Source: Micractinium sp. NFX-FRZ (taxonomy: Eukaryota; Chlorophyta; Trebouxiophyceae; Chlorellales; Chlorellaceae). Taken from it: a stretch of 64,000 bases of DNA. Position numbers and translations under genes: made by a program. This document shows positions 41,237 through 52,500 of this stretch, piece after piece. A model generated the notes under the pieces. It saw only the letters and a program-made list of their open reading frames with translations. It was not told the DNA's origin and ran no database searches. Position 1 is the first letter of the stretch, and every line of letters begins with the position of its first letter. The stretch lies in assembly GCA_029339195.1 (NCBI GenBank), contig JAPTJF010000018.1:186001-250000 (forward strand). The letters are read 5' to 3'.

Positions 41237-44200
41237 ATGGAGTCCGCGTCGGAGCGGGCACGGGCGGCCGCGGAAGAGGTCGAGCAGCGCTTTAATAGGT
41301 GACTGCCGGTGTTCGGACCAGGGCCTGGGAAGACGAGGTTTGGCCGTCGCTAGAACAATTGGGCACCTCCCATTGCGATGGGAGACGCCACCCGTCGCTC
41401 TAGCCCGGCGGGCCAACCCTGTTTGGGCGCCGGTCTGAGCAGCAACTGTGGCCCAGGGGGTGTGGCAGGCGGGAGATGCTGATGCCCCAGCTCTTGACGA
41501 AGGCGGCCGCCGCAGTGGCAAGGGGCCACTGGTCCGCGCCGCCAGCCGCCAACACCGCTGCTCCCAACGTGCGCGCAGGAGGTTCTCCTTGCTGCAAGTG
41601 CGGAGCGATGTCATTGGGACCAGCATTGGCGCCTGCGTCTATATAGGACTGCTGCCCCCGCTGCTGTCCCAGAAAAGCCCAGGACTGCTGCCCGCCGCGG
41701 CCGCAGTGTTCTGCGCCGCAGTTTGCCCCTGGGCTGCGCTGCTGCCTCGGCTGGGGCTCAAGGAGTTCTACTTACGCTACCGCGATCACCTGCTCCTAGT
41801 GCAGTAAGTGCTGCTGGCTGGGTGATTTCATTGCCTTTCTTGCCCCGGTGCTGGCTGCTGGCTGGCTGAGCACCACGACTTCACGATGTCACCCAGCAGC
41901 CGGCACCCCCGGTCCTTGCTCCCAACCCCAACCCCAACCGCCCGCGTTGCCCTTGCCCGCCCTCGCAGCTTCCTGTTCCACTATGGACTGGGCGCCAACC
42001 TGGCACGATACGTGCGCCTTGTGACCAAGCTGCATCACGACACGGCGCCAACCTTCCTGGCCGGGTTCATTTTCAGCTCTACACTGCCGTGGCAGACCAT
42101 CGACACTCTGCTGTGAGCGCTGAGCCGCGCTGCGCTGTGTTGCCTGCGACGTGCGCTGCGCTGCGTCGGACATGCTGCTGCGAGCGCCACGCTGCGCTGC
42201 GCTGCCTGTGATGTGCGCTGCGCTGCGTCTGACAGTCTGCTGTGAACGCTGTGCTGCCTTAAAACATGCTGGCCCGGTGCTGCGGCGCCGCGCTGCATGT
42301 GACCAGCTCTTGTGAGCCGCGCGCTGCCTTGCACACGCTGCGGTGGCGCTGCCCTGCCTGCGTCCCAGCCGGCCGTACTGCACTGCCCGGCGCATGCTAC
42401 GCGGGTGGGCTGCCCTGGGCACGCTGTTGCAACCGCTTTGCTGCCGTGGAGCTGCGCCGCCTGTGACACGCTGGTGTCAGTGCTGCACTGCCCGAGTGCA
42501 CGCGGGTGTTCTAAACAGGACCCTTCCCTGGCTGCCCCGGTATGGCGCCATGCCTCGTGACCCTCGTGGCGTTCGGCTATCGGCTGTCGGCCTCATCTCA
42601 CTGCCTGCCGCCTTGCGCACTGGCTGGTCTCCCCCCTGCGCAGCTGGCGCGCACGTGCTTGCACCGCTGTGTGTGTCCTCAAGCCTCAGTTCCTTGGTTC
42701 GCCTTGCCCCGTGGTGCCCCGCATCCCTCCCTGCACCGCAGGTACCGCATGCGCTTCCACCGATTCGTGCTGTTCAAGCCACTGGTACTGCTGGCATCGC
42801 TGCCACTCGAGTGGGCGCTGTGCCAGCAGATTTGCGCCACCATGCCAGGTCAGCAGCCGGGGGCGAACAAAGGGCCTCCCTCTCAGTGCGGAATGTGGAC
42901 GTTTGCGTCTTCTGCCTGTGTCCGCCTCTTGCGTGCCTTGGCACCTCTGCGCCGTCGCTGCCGATGGTGTGTGCGCGCTGTACCAGCAGGCATGCGTTAC
43001 CATGCCGCGTCTGCCCGTGCTGCCTGATGCCCCCTCCTGGGCTGCCTGCCCTCTGACTCTCTGCTCAGCAGTGCAGTCACCACACGCCCTGCTGCTGCCT
43101 GCACCCGACCTGCGCTGTTATACCTGCCTGCCTGCAATCTCGCCCACACTCTGATCGCCTGCACCCGCGCGTGCACTCCCAATCATCTGCAGCCCAGTCT
43201 GCGCACTTCAACGGAGCGGTGGAGCTGCTGCGCCTGCTGCTCTCCCCGTTTGGGCCGTTCATGCTTGGGTCTGGAGCCGCCGAGAGTGAGCGAGGCCTCC
43301 CCAGGCCGCCATGCCAGCGCACACATACGCAGCCGCCTGTTGTGCACGCCACAGGCGACCGCCAGGAGGAGCCCTGGCTGCTTTCTTTTGTGGCTGGCCA
43401 TGCTTGCTGCAGCCGGCCAGGCTGCTGCGCCGGCTGATGTGCAGGCGTGCACCAGGCCTGCTCTCAGGGTGCCAGAGCGATGCCTCCTGCCGTGTGGTGG
43501 GCTAGCCCTCCCCTTCTTCAGCTCCCTGACGTGTTGTCAATGCTACTGCAGGTGCCGCTGTGAGCTGCTTCAAGTGGCAAGTGTTCCTGCTCACCGTGTT
43601 CAGCTTCCTCCTGCCGGCCTTTGTGCTGCGCTCGCTGGAAAAGGAGGTGCGTTGGCTGGGCGCCCGGCGGGGCGTGAGTGCGTGGGCCTTGGCTTGCTAG
43701 CTGCCGCATGTACACAGGCGTACTGCTGGCACTACAGACACTACGCCAGTGTGCAGCCACGCATGCGGCGCCTAGGGTGGGCAGAAGACAGGGACCGCTG
43801 CTCTCTTGGGGCCTTGCTCAGGGGAGCCCGCCATTAAGTCCCACCAGCCGCTCTGCGCACGCCTGCCACAAGCATGTATGGCCTGCTCTCTTCGCTCCTG
43901 GCAAGGCGGCCATTTATGCCTTTACTCCGGGATTGGAAGAGGTTGCGCCTGCATGGGCGGTGGGGCGGGCGGGGACCTGACCCTGCACCCCCCAACCTTG
44001 GCGGGGGCACCCCCGTACCCCCCAATGGTACCCCCATGCCCATTGAGCTGACGCCCTCCATCCCAACTGGCTGCCTGCAGATGTGGGTCAAGTTTGGGTC
44101 GGACCGCTCACGGCACGTGGCCCCTGGGGATGCCAGGCTGGACGCATCATACGTCCGCCAAGCGGCAGTGGCCGCGGCCGCAGCGGCAGCAGCAGCGGAT

Positions 44201-44491
44201 GCGCCAGGGCCATCGTGGTGCCCCGCCGACCCAGCAGCAGCAGCGGCAGCCTCAGGGCGAGACGAGGCGGGGGCAGGGTGGGGCGCGTGGCGACAGCGCC
44301 GGCGATGGTGGCAGCTGCGGTTGGGGCCGGATGCGGCCAGCGAGGGGTGGGGCCGGGGAGATGGCGGTGATGATGGCGGGGGGGAGCAGCTGTATCGGCA
44401 CCACTGGCCGCAGTGGGGCGGCGCCATCATGGTGGCAGCGCTGTGCTGGCACGGAATTGACTGCCTGCTCAGCACGCTGTGGGTGGCGTGA
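41237..44491 (+). CDS. Multi-pass membrane protein, unknown function
   Basis: Phase-consistent exons 41237-41298, 41579-41803, 41969-42112, 42742-42848, 43193-43285, 43552-43646, then an exon from 43718. Predicted helices include VIGTSIGACVYIGLLPPLL, a following Ala/Leu-rich segment, TFLAGFIFSSTLPW, FVLFKPLVLLASLPLEW and FKWQVFLLTVFSFLLPAFVL. The 3' end is uncertain. The 43718 exon can run to a stop at 43835-43837, or splice at 43773 towards a long terminal exon ending at 44491 whose last codons encode a further helix (GGAIMVAALCWHGIDCLL). I favour the longer form, but the joining acceptor is weak. I do not recognise the family. Intron 3 carries two copies of the exon 3 donor region. Confidence 0.6.
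42160..42250 (+). repeat. Echoes of the exon 3 donor region
   Basis: ACTCTGCTGTGAGCGC at 42105-42120 recurs as ATGCTGCTGCGAGCGCC (42172-42188) and AGTCTGCTGTGAACGC (42233-42248), about 60-65 bp apart, embedded in GCTGCGCTGCG repeats. Confidence 0.7.
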
Positions 44492-45431
44492 ACTGTGCTC
44501 AAGAAGCAAAGGAACTGAGCTCTGAGTCCCGGCCGCACGACCTGTGCTGTACACATGTTACTTCAGTTTGCGGCACATGAAAGGATTGCATCATAAGCTG
44601 CAGGCCCGCCAGGGTTGCACTCTAGCCAACGGACACTGCAGGGCTGCAGGTCCTTCCCCTGCAGCTCTCTTTGATGCAGGCTGAAGGCTGCAGTCACGCT
44701 TGCGTTGCAGCTGCGCTGGGAGGAATAATGCAAGGCTGGTGAGAACTCCCTGTGACTCCCAGGCTGGGAACCCCTTCCGCCGCCACGTCAGCTGAGGCCA
44801 GCTGAGCATGCATTGGGAAACGCCTGGTGGGCGCAGCAATCGCCAGCGAGCGAAAAGGCGCCCCCACAGTGCCGGAAAGCCGCACAGCAGTCTGCTGACT
44901 GGCCGCGCGGCTAGCTCAGCTAGCAGCGACTTCAGCTGTGCGCACCAGGCCACCCCAGCCGAGCTTAGTAAAGCGCTGGAGAAGCGAGTTCCGAATGCAG
45001 GGTGAGCACCGCACGGGGGCTCCTCGTCGCAGCCACTGCTGCTCCCGCCGCCGCGGCACCAGGGTGCCAGTGTTGCCAATGCGACGGCTACTGCCTTCTT
45101 GCCTTGCCACTGCTGCTGCTCCACTTGCTGGTCCATGTAGCCTGCTGGGCTGTTACGTGAGTGCGTAGCTTTTAACATCGTGGCCACTGGGCGGGGCAGC
45201 CAGCGGCCGGCGCTCTTGTCGGTTGAGGACGCCACTGCGCCAGCTTGGAGCAGCAGCACGCCGCTCTATCTTCTATCTGCGCGCCCATTCAGGCGCAGAT
45301 GGGCGGCAGGCTGTGCGAAGCCACTGCCAGTGCCTGCCTGGCTGCATTGCCATGGTGAGCATATGTGTGCGCCGTCAAGACTTCGTAATATTGACTGCCC
45401 CTGGCTGCGCTTGCGCTGCGCTGCAGGCGAG
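44492..45431. other. Region between two plus-strand genes
   Basis: 3' flank of the membrane-protein gene and 5' region of the next. A 222-codon open frame lies on the minus strand (44591-45259) but has no recognisable domain, so it is not called. A plus-strand open frame ending in a donor at 45355 would splice in phase to the next gene but has no ATG. Confidence 0.4.
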
Positions 45432-48400
45432 ATGCACAGCGTGACGGGGCAGCTCACGTTTCGGCGTGCCGTCAGCAAAAGGCTGGTAGGTCAGGTTGCA
45501 TGCATTAATGTTTCAGCTGCATACACACATGTTCACGTCGGTCATGGCGATGTCTCCTCCGTGCATTTGATTTAAATCAAGGTTCAGCTTCCGCTGACAA
45601 GGCGCTGCACCGGCACCCGCCGCTCCCGCTGGTCCGAGCCGCTGGTCTACGCTTGGCTCACCCAGCCTGCGCCGTCCACCCTTGCCTTTTCCGCACCCCC
45701 AGCTTTGGCTCGCCCCGAGACCCGAGGCCTGCTTCCCGGGATACATCGATCCACGCCTGCCCCCCCATGTTGCTCTTCGAGCAGGTGTTCTACGACCTGC
45801 TGGTGTGCGGCACTGGCGGGCGGCAGGATGGGGAGCAGCAGCCCGAGGCCTGGGTGGAGGTGGTCGTCAAACTGGTGAGTTTGCACTATGAAATCGATTC
45901 ATTGATGTGGTGCACTGGCGGGGCCATGTGCATGTCTTACCTGCCTGCCAGGCGCAGCTGCCAAGTGCCGCAGCCAGCCAAGCAGCTGCTGCCGGTGTGT
46001 GCTGCCCTGGCTGCGCACTGCACTGCTGCGTGCTGGCGCGCGCATGCTCCCCTGCGACGTGCTGCTGCTGCCTCCCCTGCTGCCGCTGCTGCCCTGCTGC
46101 ATGCTGTGCCCTGCTGCGTGCTCCCCTGCCGAATGCAGCACGCCGCTGCATGCTGCGCCAGCTCGAGAGCCCTGCTGCTCTGCACGGATCGACTCTTACA
46201 TCAGGCGGGCCCGCCCATCTCGCCGTGCCGTGCATCCGGCCACGAGCAGCGGAAACCATTCGTGCAGTCGGATCCTCGGTGCACGCCGCTGTCGCAGTAT
46301 GCCATGCGTAGGCAAACCTGCTCAGCTGCATGTACGTCTCTATGCATGCATGCAGGGCACGTACGGCAGTACAGATGATGTGAAAGACTTGAGGGACCGG
46401 CTCAAGCTTGGAGACGTAGTGACGGTGCAGGGGCGCTACAGCTGTACCGCCGGCACCACAACAGGCGCAGCAGGCACAGCAGGCGCAGCAGGCACAGCAG
46501 GCGGCAGCCACGAGCTGCAGGCAACCGGCGTCATGGTGCTGCGGGCGTGGCGGGACAGCAGCCCTGGCGAGGCGTTCAGGCCGCGGCCCTCGCCGCTGCA
46601 CACAACAGCACAGCAGGCGCAGCAGCAGCAGCAGGTGCAGCAGGCGCAGCACCAGCAGCAACCTGCTTCCAATGGCAGCGCCGAGCAGCAGCAGCAATCA
46701 GGAGGTGTGTGTCAGGCGTTGGCGGCAGGGGCGCTGGAAGGAGCAGCGACAGCGGCAGTGGCAGTGGCGGCACCAGCGGCAGCGGAAGCAGGCGCACCAG
46801 CAGAGTTAGCAGCGCAGCCCGCCCAGCCGCAGCCGCAGCCGCAGCCGGCTGCTGTCGGGCTGTGCAAGTATTTTGTGAACAGCGGGCGGTGCATTAAGGG
46901 GGACGCCTGCCCCTTTGCGCATGATCACACGGGTTTGCAGCGGCAGCGCTGGCTGGCAGACATGTGAGTTGAGAGTGCGACAACAACATTATGTGCTGAG
47001 TGCTTTGGTGGGACCTCTGTGCGGTTGCTTAGCTACGTGCTTGCTATGATCGGCTGTCCATGGGACTAAAAAAGAGCCCAAGGGGCTGCCGTTGTGACAC
47101 ACGTGGTGCCTGCCTGTGTGTGTCGGTTTGTGTGGCTGTCTTTGTGCCTGTGAGTTGCGCGGCATGTGTGGCACAAGGGTGCTGACCTGCCTGCCTGCCT
47201 GTGTCAGCATGTGTGGCCACAGGTGATGGCAGCAAGCTCCACCTCTGGGCATGACCACTGCATTGGCGTCTCAATCCTGCCCGCCCGCCCCGATGCCACG
47301 GTCCCTGCGTGCTGCCTGCAACTGCTGGCACTGCTGCTGTTGCTACCTGCGCTAGCGTTCATTGTTTCAATCTCTCAACCTTTGTTTCTTTCTGTTTCCC
47401 TCTGCCGCCTGCAGGCGCAGCGAGCGCCAGGTGCTGTCTTCCTGGCAGGGCTTTGCCCACAGCGGCGGCGCAGCGGCCAAGAGCCGGCGGGCGCAGGTGC
47501 TGGCGGCCTGGCTGGTGGAGACGTACGGGCGGGAGGCGCTGAACGGCGGGGAGGGGGTGCTGGATGTAGCAGGTACGCCGCGTGTGTGTGTGCCCCGCCA
47601 CTGGCCCTCCCAGCCTGCCTGCCCTGCCGTGCTACGCCCGCTGCCGCTGAACCGGGCGGCGCTTACTTTCTACGCCGCAATGGAAGAGTGCAAACTGCAG
47701 ACTGCGCCCTTGCTCCCTTGCAGGCGGCGCCGGCGGGATGACGTTTGAGCTGCGCCACGTGCACGGCATCCGGTCAACACTGGTGGACCCCCGCCCCCTC
47801 CTCCTCACCAAGCAGCAGCGGCGCCAGCTGGCGGCAGCGGGGCGTGCGGCATCCGTACACACGCTGACGGAGGCACAGCTGCAGGCTCGGGCCCAGCCCC
47901 AGCATCTGGCAGCAGCAGGGCTGCCAGGCCAGGATGCCGACGCCGCTGGCGGGGCCGGTGCCGCCGCTGCCGCTGCTGCCGATGCTGGCAGTGCAAGTGA
48001 GGATACAAGTGCTGCTGCTGGCGGCGCAAGCGAGGGCGAAGGTACCGCTGCTGGCGCTGCGCTGGTGCTGCACCAGGTGCAGGCCTGGTTTGGCCCAGAG
48101 CTGTGGCGGAGTGCCGCCTGGCGGCAGCGCTTCCCCCGCGGCTTCTCCCTCGTGCTGGCTTGCCACCCAGACCAGGCCACCGATCCCGCCCTCAACTATG
48201 CGCTGGAGGAGCAGCTTCCCTTTGCCATCGTCCCCTGCTGCGTCTTCCCACGACTCTTCCCACACCGCCGCCTGCTGCGCCCCGGCTGCGGCACCGGCGC
48301 CGGCAGCAGCAGCGACGGCACCGGCGACGGCAGAGGCAGAGGCAGCAGCGGCGACGGCGGCGGTAGCAGCAGCGGCGGCGGCATTAGTAGCGGCAGCAGC

Positions 48401-48646
48401 GGTGGTGGCAGCAGCGGCGGCAATGCGGTACCAGTGTTGACGTATAGCGATTTGGTGCAGTATCTAGCTGCCAAGGGGCGGGCGCAGCAGGCGGTGTTGG
48501 GGTTTCAGGGTGCCAATGTGGTGGTGTACCGACAGCATGCGCAGCAGGGGCAGCAGGCGCAGCAGGAACAGCAGGAGGAACAGCAAGGGCAGCGGCGGCA
48601 GCAGCAGCAGGAGCAGGCGCAGGAGCGGCAGCGGGAGCGGCAGTAG
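45432..48646 (+). CDS. OB-fold / CCCH zinc finger / methyltransferase-like fusion protein
   Basis: Five exons: 45432-45485, 45785-45874, 46356-46963, 47415-47572, 47724-48646; 610 residues. Residues 1-90 look like an OB fold of the tRNA-binding type (VTGQLTFRRAVSKRLVFYDLLV, then LGDVVTVQG). A Gln/Ala-rich linker leads to a CX8CX5CX3H zinc finger (Cys218, 227, 233, His237; GRCIKGDACPFAH). A Rossmann-like block follows, VLDVAGGAGGMTFEL, then GIRSTLVDPRP, resembling motif I of SAM-dependent methyltransferases. Then come FSLVLACHPDQATDPALNYAL, FAIVPCCVFPRLFP and a low-complexity Gly/Ser and Gln tail. Similar CCCH-plus-DVAGG proteins occur in algae and oomycetes as far as I recall. An RNA-modification role is inference. 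The start is the first Met of exon 1; 5' exons may be missing. Confidence 0.75.
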
Positions 48647-49533
48647 CGGCAGCAGCAGCAGCAACAGGAGCAGCGGCGGGAGCAGGAGCAAAATCATTCA
48701 CCTGTGTAAGCACCCGACTGATCACAAAGGAACCGAGGAGGCGGGCGAGGTTGTGCACGCACTGCCATCTGACATGCACGACATCATGCAATCCAAGGGC
48801 GCAGCACTGCTGTCGACATCCGCCCGCTCGGTGGGGGTTGTTCAACCACCTGCCCGGTTGTCTATACCAGAACAACGGCCACCTGTGTTATAACGGCAGC
48901 TACAGCCTCATATGAAGATGGAAAGGTGTGCGGGGCAGGGGATCAGGGCGCGCATGCCCTCCTCCACACATTGGGTACTGCCCTGCACCACCTGTGGTGC
49001 GGACAGCAGTAGTGGTGCAGGTAGTACCTGCGCATGCAACCTGGGCCACACAGGGTGCGGGGGAACAAGGAGTGCGGCTGGGCATAGCGTATGCGGCTAG
49101 CAATGGGCGGTGAGGTGAAGGCAGGAGGCGGGGGGTGGCCCGGCTCTTGTGACAGCCCTTGCAGCCACAAGTGCGACTTAGTCATGTGCCTTCTTCGAAG
49201 TGTGAACAACGAGCAGGGCGATGGTGGAAAGGTGAGAAGGTTCCGCGGCAGGGGCAGGGAAATCAGGGAATGAAATGCTTCAGCGAAGCGATGAGCAGGC
49301 AGATGCACGAGGTACAGGCAAGGTGGAGTGATGTAAATGCAAAGCTGGTGCAGACCTCTGGCTGCAGCCACAGCACACGAGCTACGGCCGGGCAAGCCAG
49401 GAGGCAAGGTGGAACGAAGGTGCATGCCCTATTCAGCATTCGTGGCTGCTGGTGGGCGGGCGCAGCGAGCGCTCGCATCCTCTCCGCATCTTATTCTTTG
49501 CTCTCGAGTCGAATTGCTCAGCAGTAGGGAGCA
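48647..49533. other. Convergent intergenic region
   Basis: 3' flanks of the CCCH-protein gene (plus) and RPT1 (minus). The first 60 bp continue the GCAGCAG repeat of the preceding gene. No other gene recognised. Confidence 0.5.
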
Positions 49534-52500
49534 TCAGCGGTACGCCAAATAGGTGGGCGTGGAGCTAAATTTATTATAGTCGTGAACCACCTGCGGGCAG
49601 GGGGAAATGGGGCAGGAGGTCGGAAGCGGTGAACTTCATTGGCAGGCGGTGCAGGGAGACGGGCGGGCACGGGGGCAGCGCGGTTGGCACATGAGCGCAA
49701 CTGAGCATGGAAGCGTTGCAAGATTGGCGTTTTTCTCTGACTGCAGAGGGCAGGTGGAGTGCTAACCACGTTGCAGAGCGACGTGCATTCTGCTACAATT
49801 GATGCTGCGGCATCATGCTTGATTCCCGGGCCTTGCCGCTTGTGGAAAGCATGCGCATGCCGCACCCACTTTGTGCACCAAAGCGTCCCTCAATTCACAC
49901 TACTGAGCGAAACACTCCAAGACACGGCGCAATACAGACCCACGTTGCACGCAGCCCTAAAACTACCGCTTCTGCCTGTGGGCACCGAGCCACCCTACGT
50001 GCCATATCAACACCGGGTGACCCACCTTGTGCGCCGCCTTCAGGAAGTCTTCTTCTGTCACCGCGTGCCTACGCGCACGGATGGCAAACATACCCGCCTC
50101 CTGCAAGTCGGGTGGGAGTCAGTGGGGAGTCAGCGGGGGAACAAGAGGCGGGAGGCTTAGGGAACGAGTGGGGAGTCGGTGGGGGGGGCAGCCAGAGGCA
50201 GAGGTGATCCGACCGGCTGCGATGTGCGCTGCCCACCACAGGTCGATGGGGCCGGGAAGCGGCGTCACGCTAATGGAAATTATTGGAAAAATGCAGATGC
50301 CTGCCCCTTGGAGGCCAGGCACAGGAGTGCGCCAAGCATGCACCCAACTGCACCCAAACAAGGCTGCTGCATGCATGCTGCGCAGCGCTGCTGGCAGACG
50401 TAGAGCAGCACAGAGCTCACCGTGCACACCGAGCGGATGTCGGCGCCGGTGGCGGCGGGGCACAGCCGCGCCAGCAGCTCGAACCTGCGACAAAGTGGGT
50501 AGGGGGGTGGAGGGGGAGGGGATGTGTGGACTGTTGGAGGCAGACCAGCGAGGAGGTGAGGGTGTAGATGCGGAGGGGATGTGTCGGCGGTTGGAGGGGC
50601 GCCTCACCCCACCAAGCAAGCAGCGTCAAACTGAACCACCCACCCACCTGCGCCCACCCACCGAATGCCGCGCTCCAGGCTCATTGCCCTGGAGTGTATT
50701 CGGAAGATGTGGGCCCTCCCTGCCAGGTCTGGCAGGTCGAACTCGATGCGCCTGTCCACGCGGCCGGGGCGCAGCAGGGCCGGGTCCAGAATGTCGGGGC
50801 GGTTGGTGGCCAGGAGGACCTGCAATTTCATAATGTTTGATTATGGGTTGCAGAGAGGTTGGTGGCCAAAAGGACCTGTAGTTGCAACGCTTGATCATCG
50901 GTCGAGGGTGCTGCATGCAGCAGGGACATCAAGCCCGCTAGATGCTGCCCCCCGCCCCCACACCGGTGGGGTACCCCCCCCCCCCCCCCTCGCCGCAGCA
51001 TAGCACAGTGCAGCACAGCGCAGCACAGCGCAGGGCAGCACAGCAAAGCGCAGCACACCTTGGTGCTCCCGCGAGCATCAAAGCTACGGTATACCCAGCT
51101 GGTACATGACGTCCAGCCAATGCCTGCGCACATCCTACCCACAACCTTTAGGAAAAGGTCTGCACACGAAACTCTCAAAGCACGGCACACCTTGATGTTG
51201 CCGCGCGCATCAAAGCCATCCAGCTGGTTCATGATTTCCAGCATCGTGCGCTGCACCTCATTGTCACCTGCGGTGCAGAAGCAGTGTGGGTCAGAAGGGC
51301 GCAGGGGAGGGGAGGGTCGGCAAGGCGGATGCGCGGGTGCGCACACGAGCCAGCAGAGCGGGCGGGGCGCGGAGGGGAGAGCGCAGCAGCGGCAGCCACA
51401 GCAGCATGGGCCCACCGCTGCATGCATGGCGGCCCCACTTGCACGTGCCCCGTCCGAAGCCACCTCCCTCCTTAACTCAAGACCCCCACCACTGCGACCA
51501 GCTGATCGTGGCATCTGCAATCACGACTACAGGCGCGGCAGGCCCCACGCACACACCGAAGCCCTGCTCACCTCTTTCCTCCCTCGTGCATGCCTTCATG
51601 CGTCCCCAACCTTGCCTGACTCCTCACCTCCCTTCTCCTCTGCTTGGACGCCCCCGCATCCCACCACATGCACAGCCATGCACACTGCCAAGAAATGCGT
51701 GCCAGCAGTGCTGTTGCCACACACACTGACCTCCCTGCTCGCCAGTGCTTGTCCCTCCCCACGCTTGGGCCTCCCAACCTCACCTCCCTCCTCGTCTGTG
51801 CGTGTCCCCCCCACAGCATCCACCTCGTCAAAGAAGATGATGGCCGCCTTTTTGGAGCGCGCCAGGCTGAAAATCTCACGCACCTGCGCAGGGGGAGGGG
51901 GTGTAAGGAGAGGTGGCTTGTGAGCAACAACAACATACGTGTGTATCAGACAGAAGCCCGACAACAACAAAAATAAAAGCGAAAAATAAGATGGCTGGCT
52001 TCTGATAGCGGCCACGCTCTTGCTCACCAGCCGCGGCCCCTCCCCCATATAGCGGTGTACCACCGCTGTTCCCCTCGCACACACTCCAGCCCCGACCCAC
52101 CCCCCACGCTGCCAACATCCAAGCAACTGCGGCAGCGAAGCCAGCCCCGGGGAGCACCCGTCCTGCACCCTCCACACCCACACCTTGACCCACACGCTCA
52201 CCAGCCGCACCCTGTCACCCGAGTAGCGCTGCTCCTGCCTCGGTCGACCTTCATCTGTGCCCGCCCCCGCCCCCTACCCCCCTGCTGGGACCTGGGACCT
52301 GGGACCTGGGACCAACTGCTCCTTGCCCCACCCCACCCGCTCCTTTGCAAACCCAGGGAGCTCACCAGGCGCGCCCCCTCCCCCACGTAGCGCTGCACCA
52401 GTTCGCTGCCAATCACCCGGATGAAGGCAGCGTCGGTCCGGTTGGCGACCGCGCGCGCCGCCAGCGTCTTGCCTGCAGCAGGGGAAGGTCGAGAGTTGTT

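Noticed and set aside
44591..45259. 222-codon open frame on the minus strand between two plus-strand genes
   Set aside because: No recognisable motif, no signal of splicing, and overlap with the probable 5' region of the CCCH-protein gene.
46436..46672. Cys-rich minus-strand frame opposite the polyGln linker of the CCCH protein
   Set aside because: Produced by reading GCA/CAG repeats antisense; not a real cysteine-rich protein.
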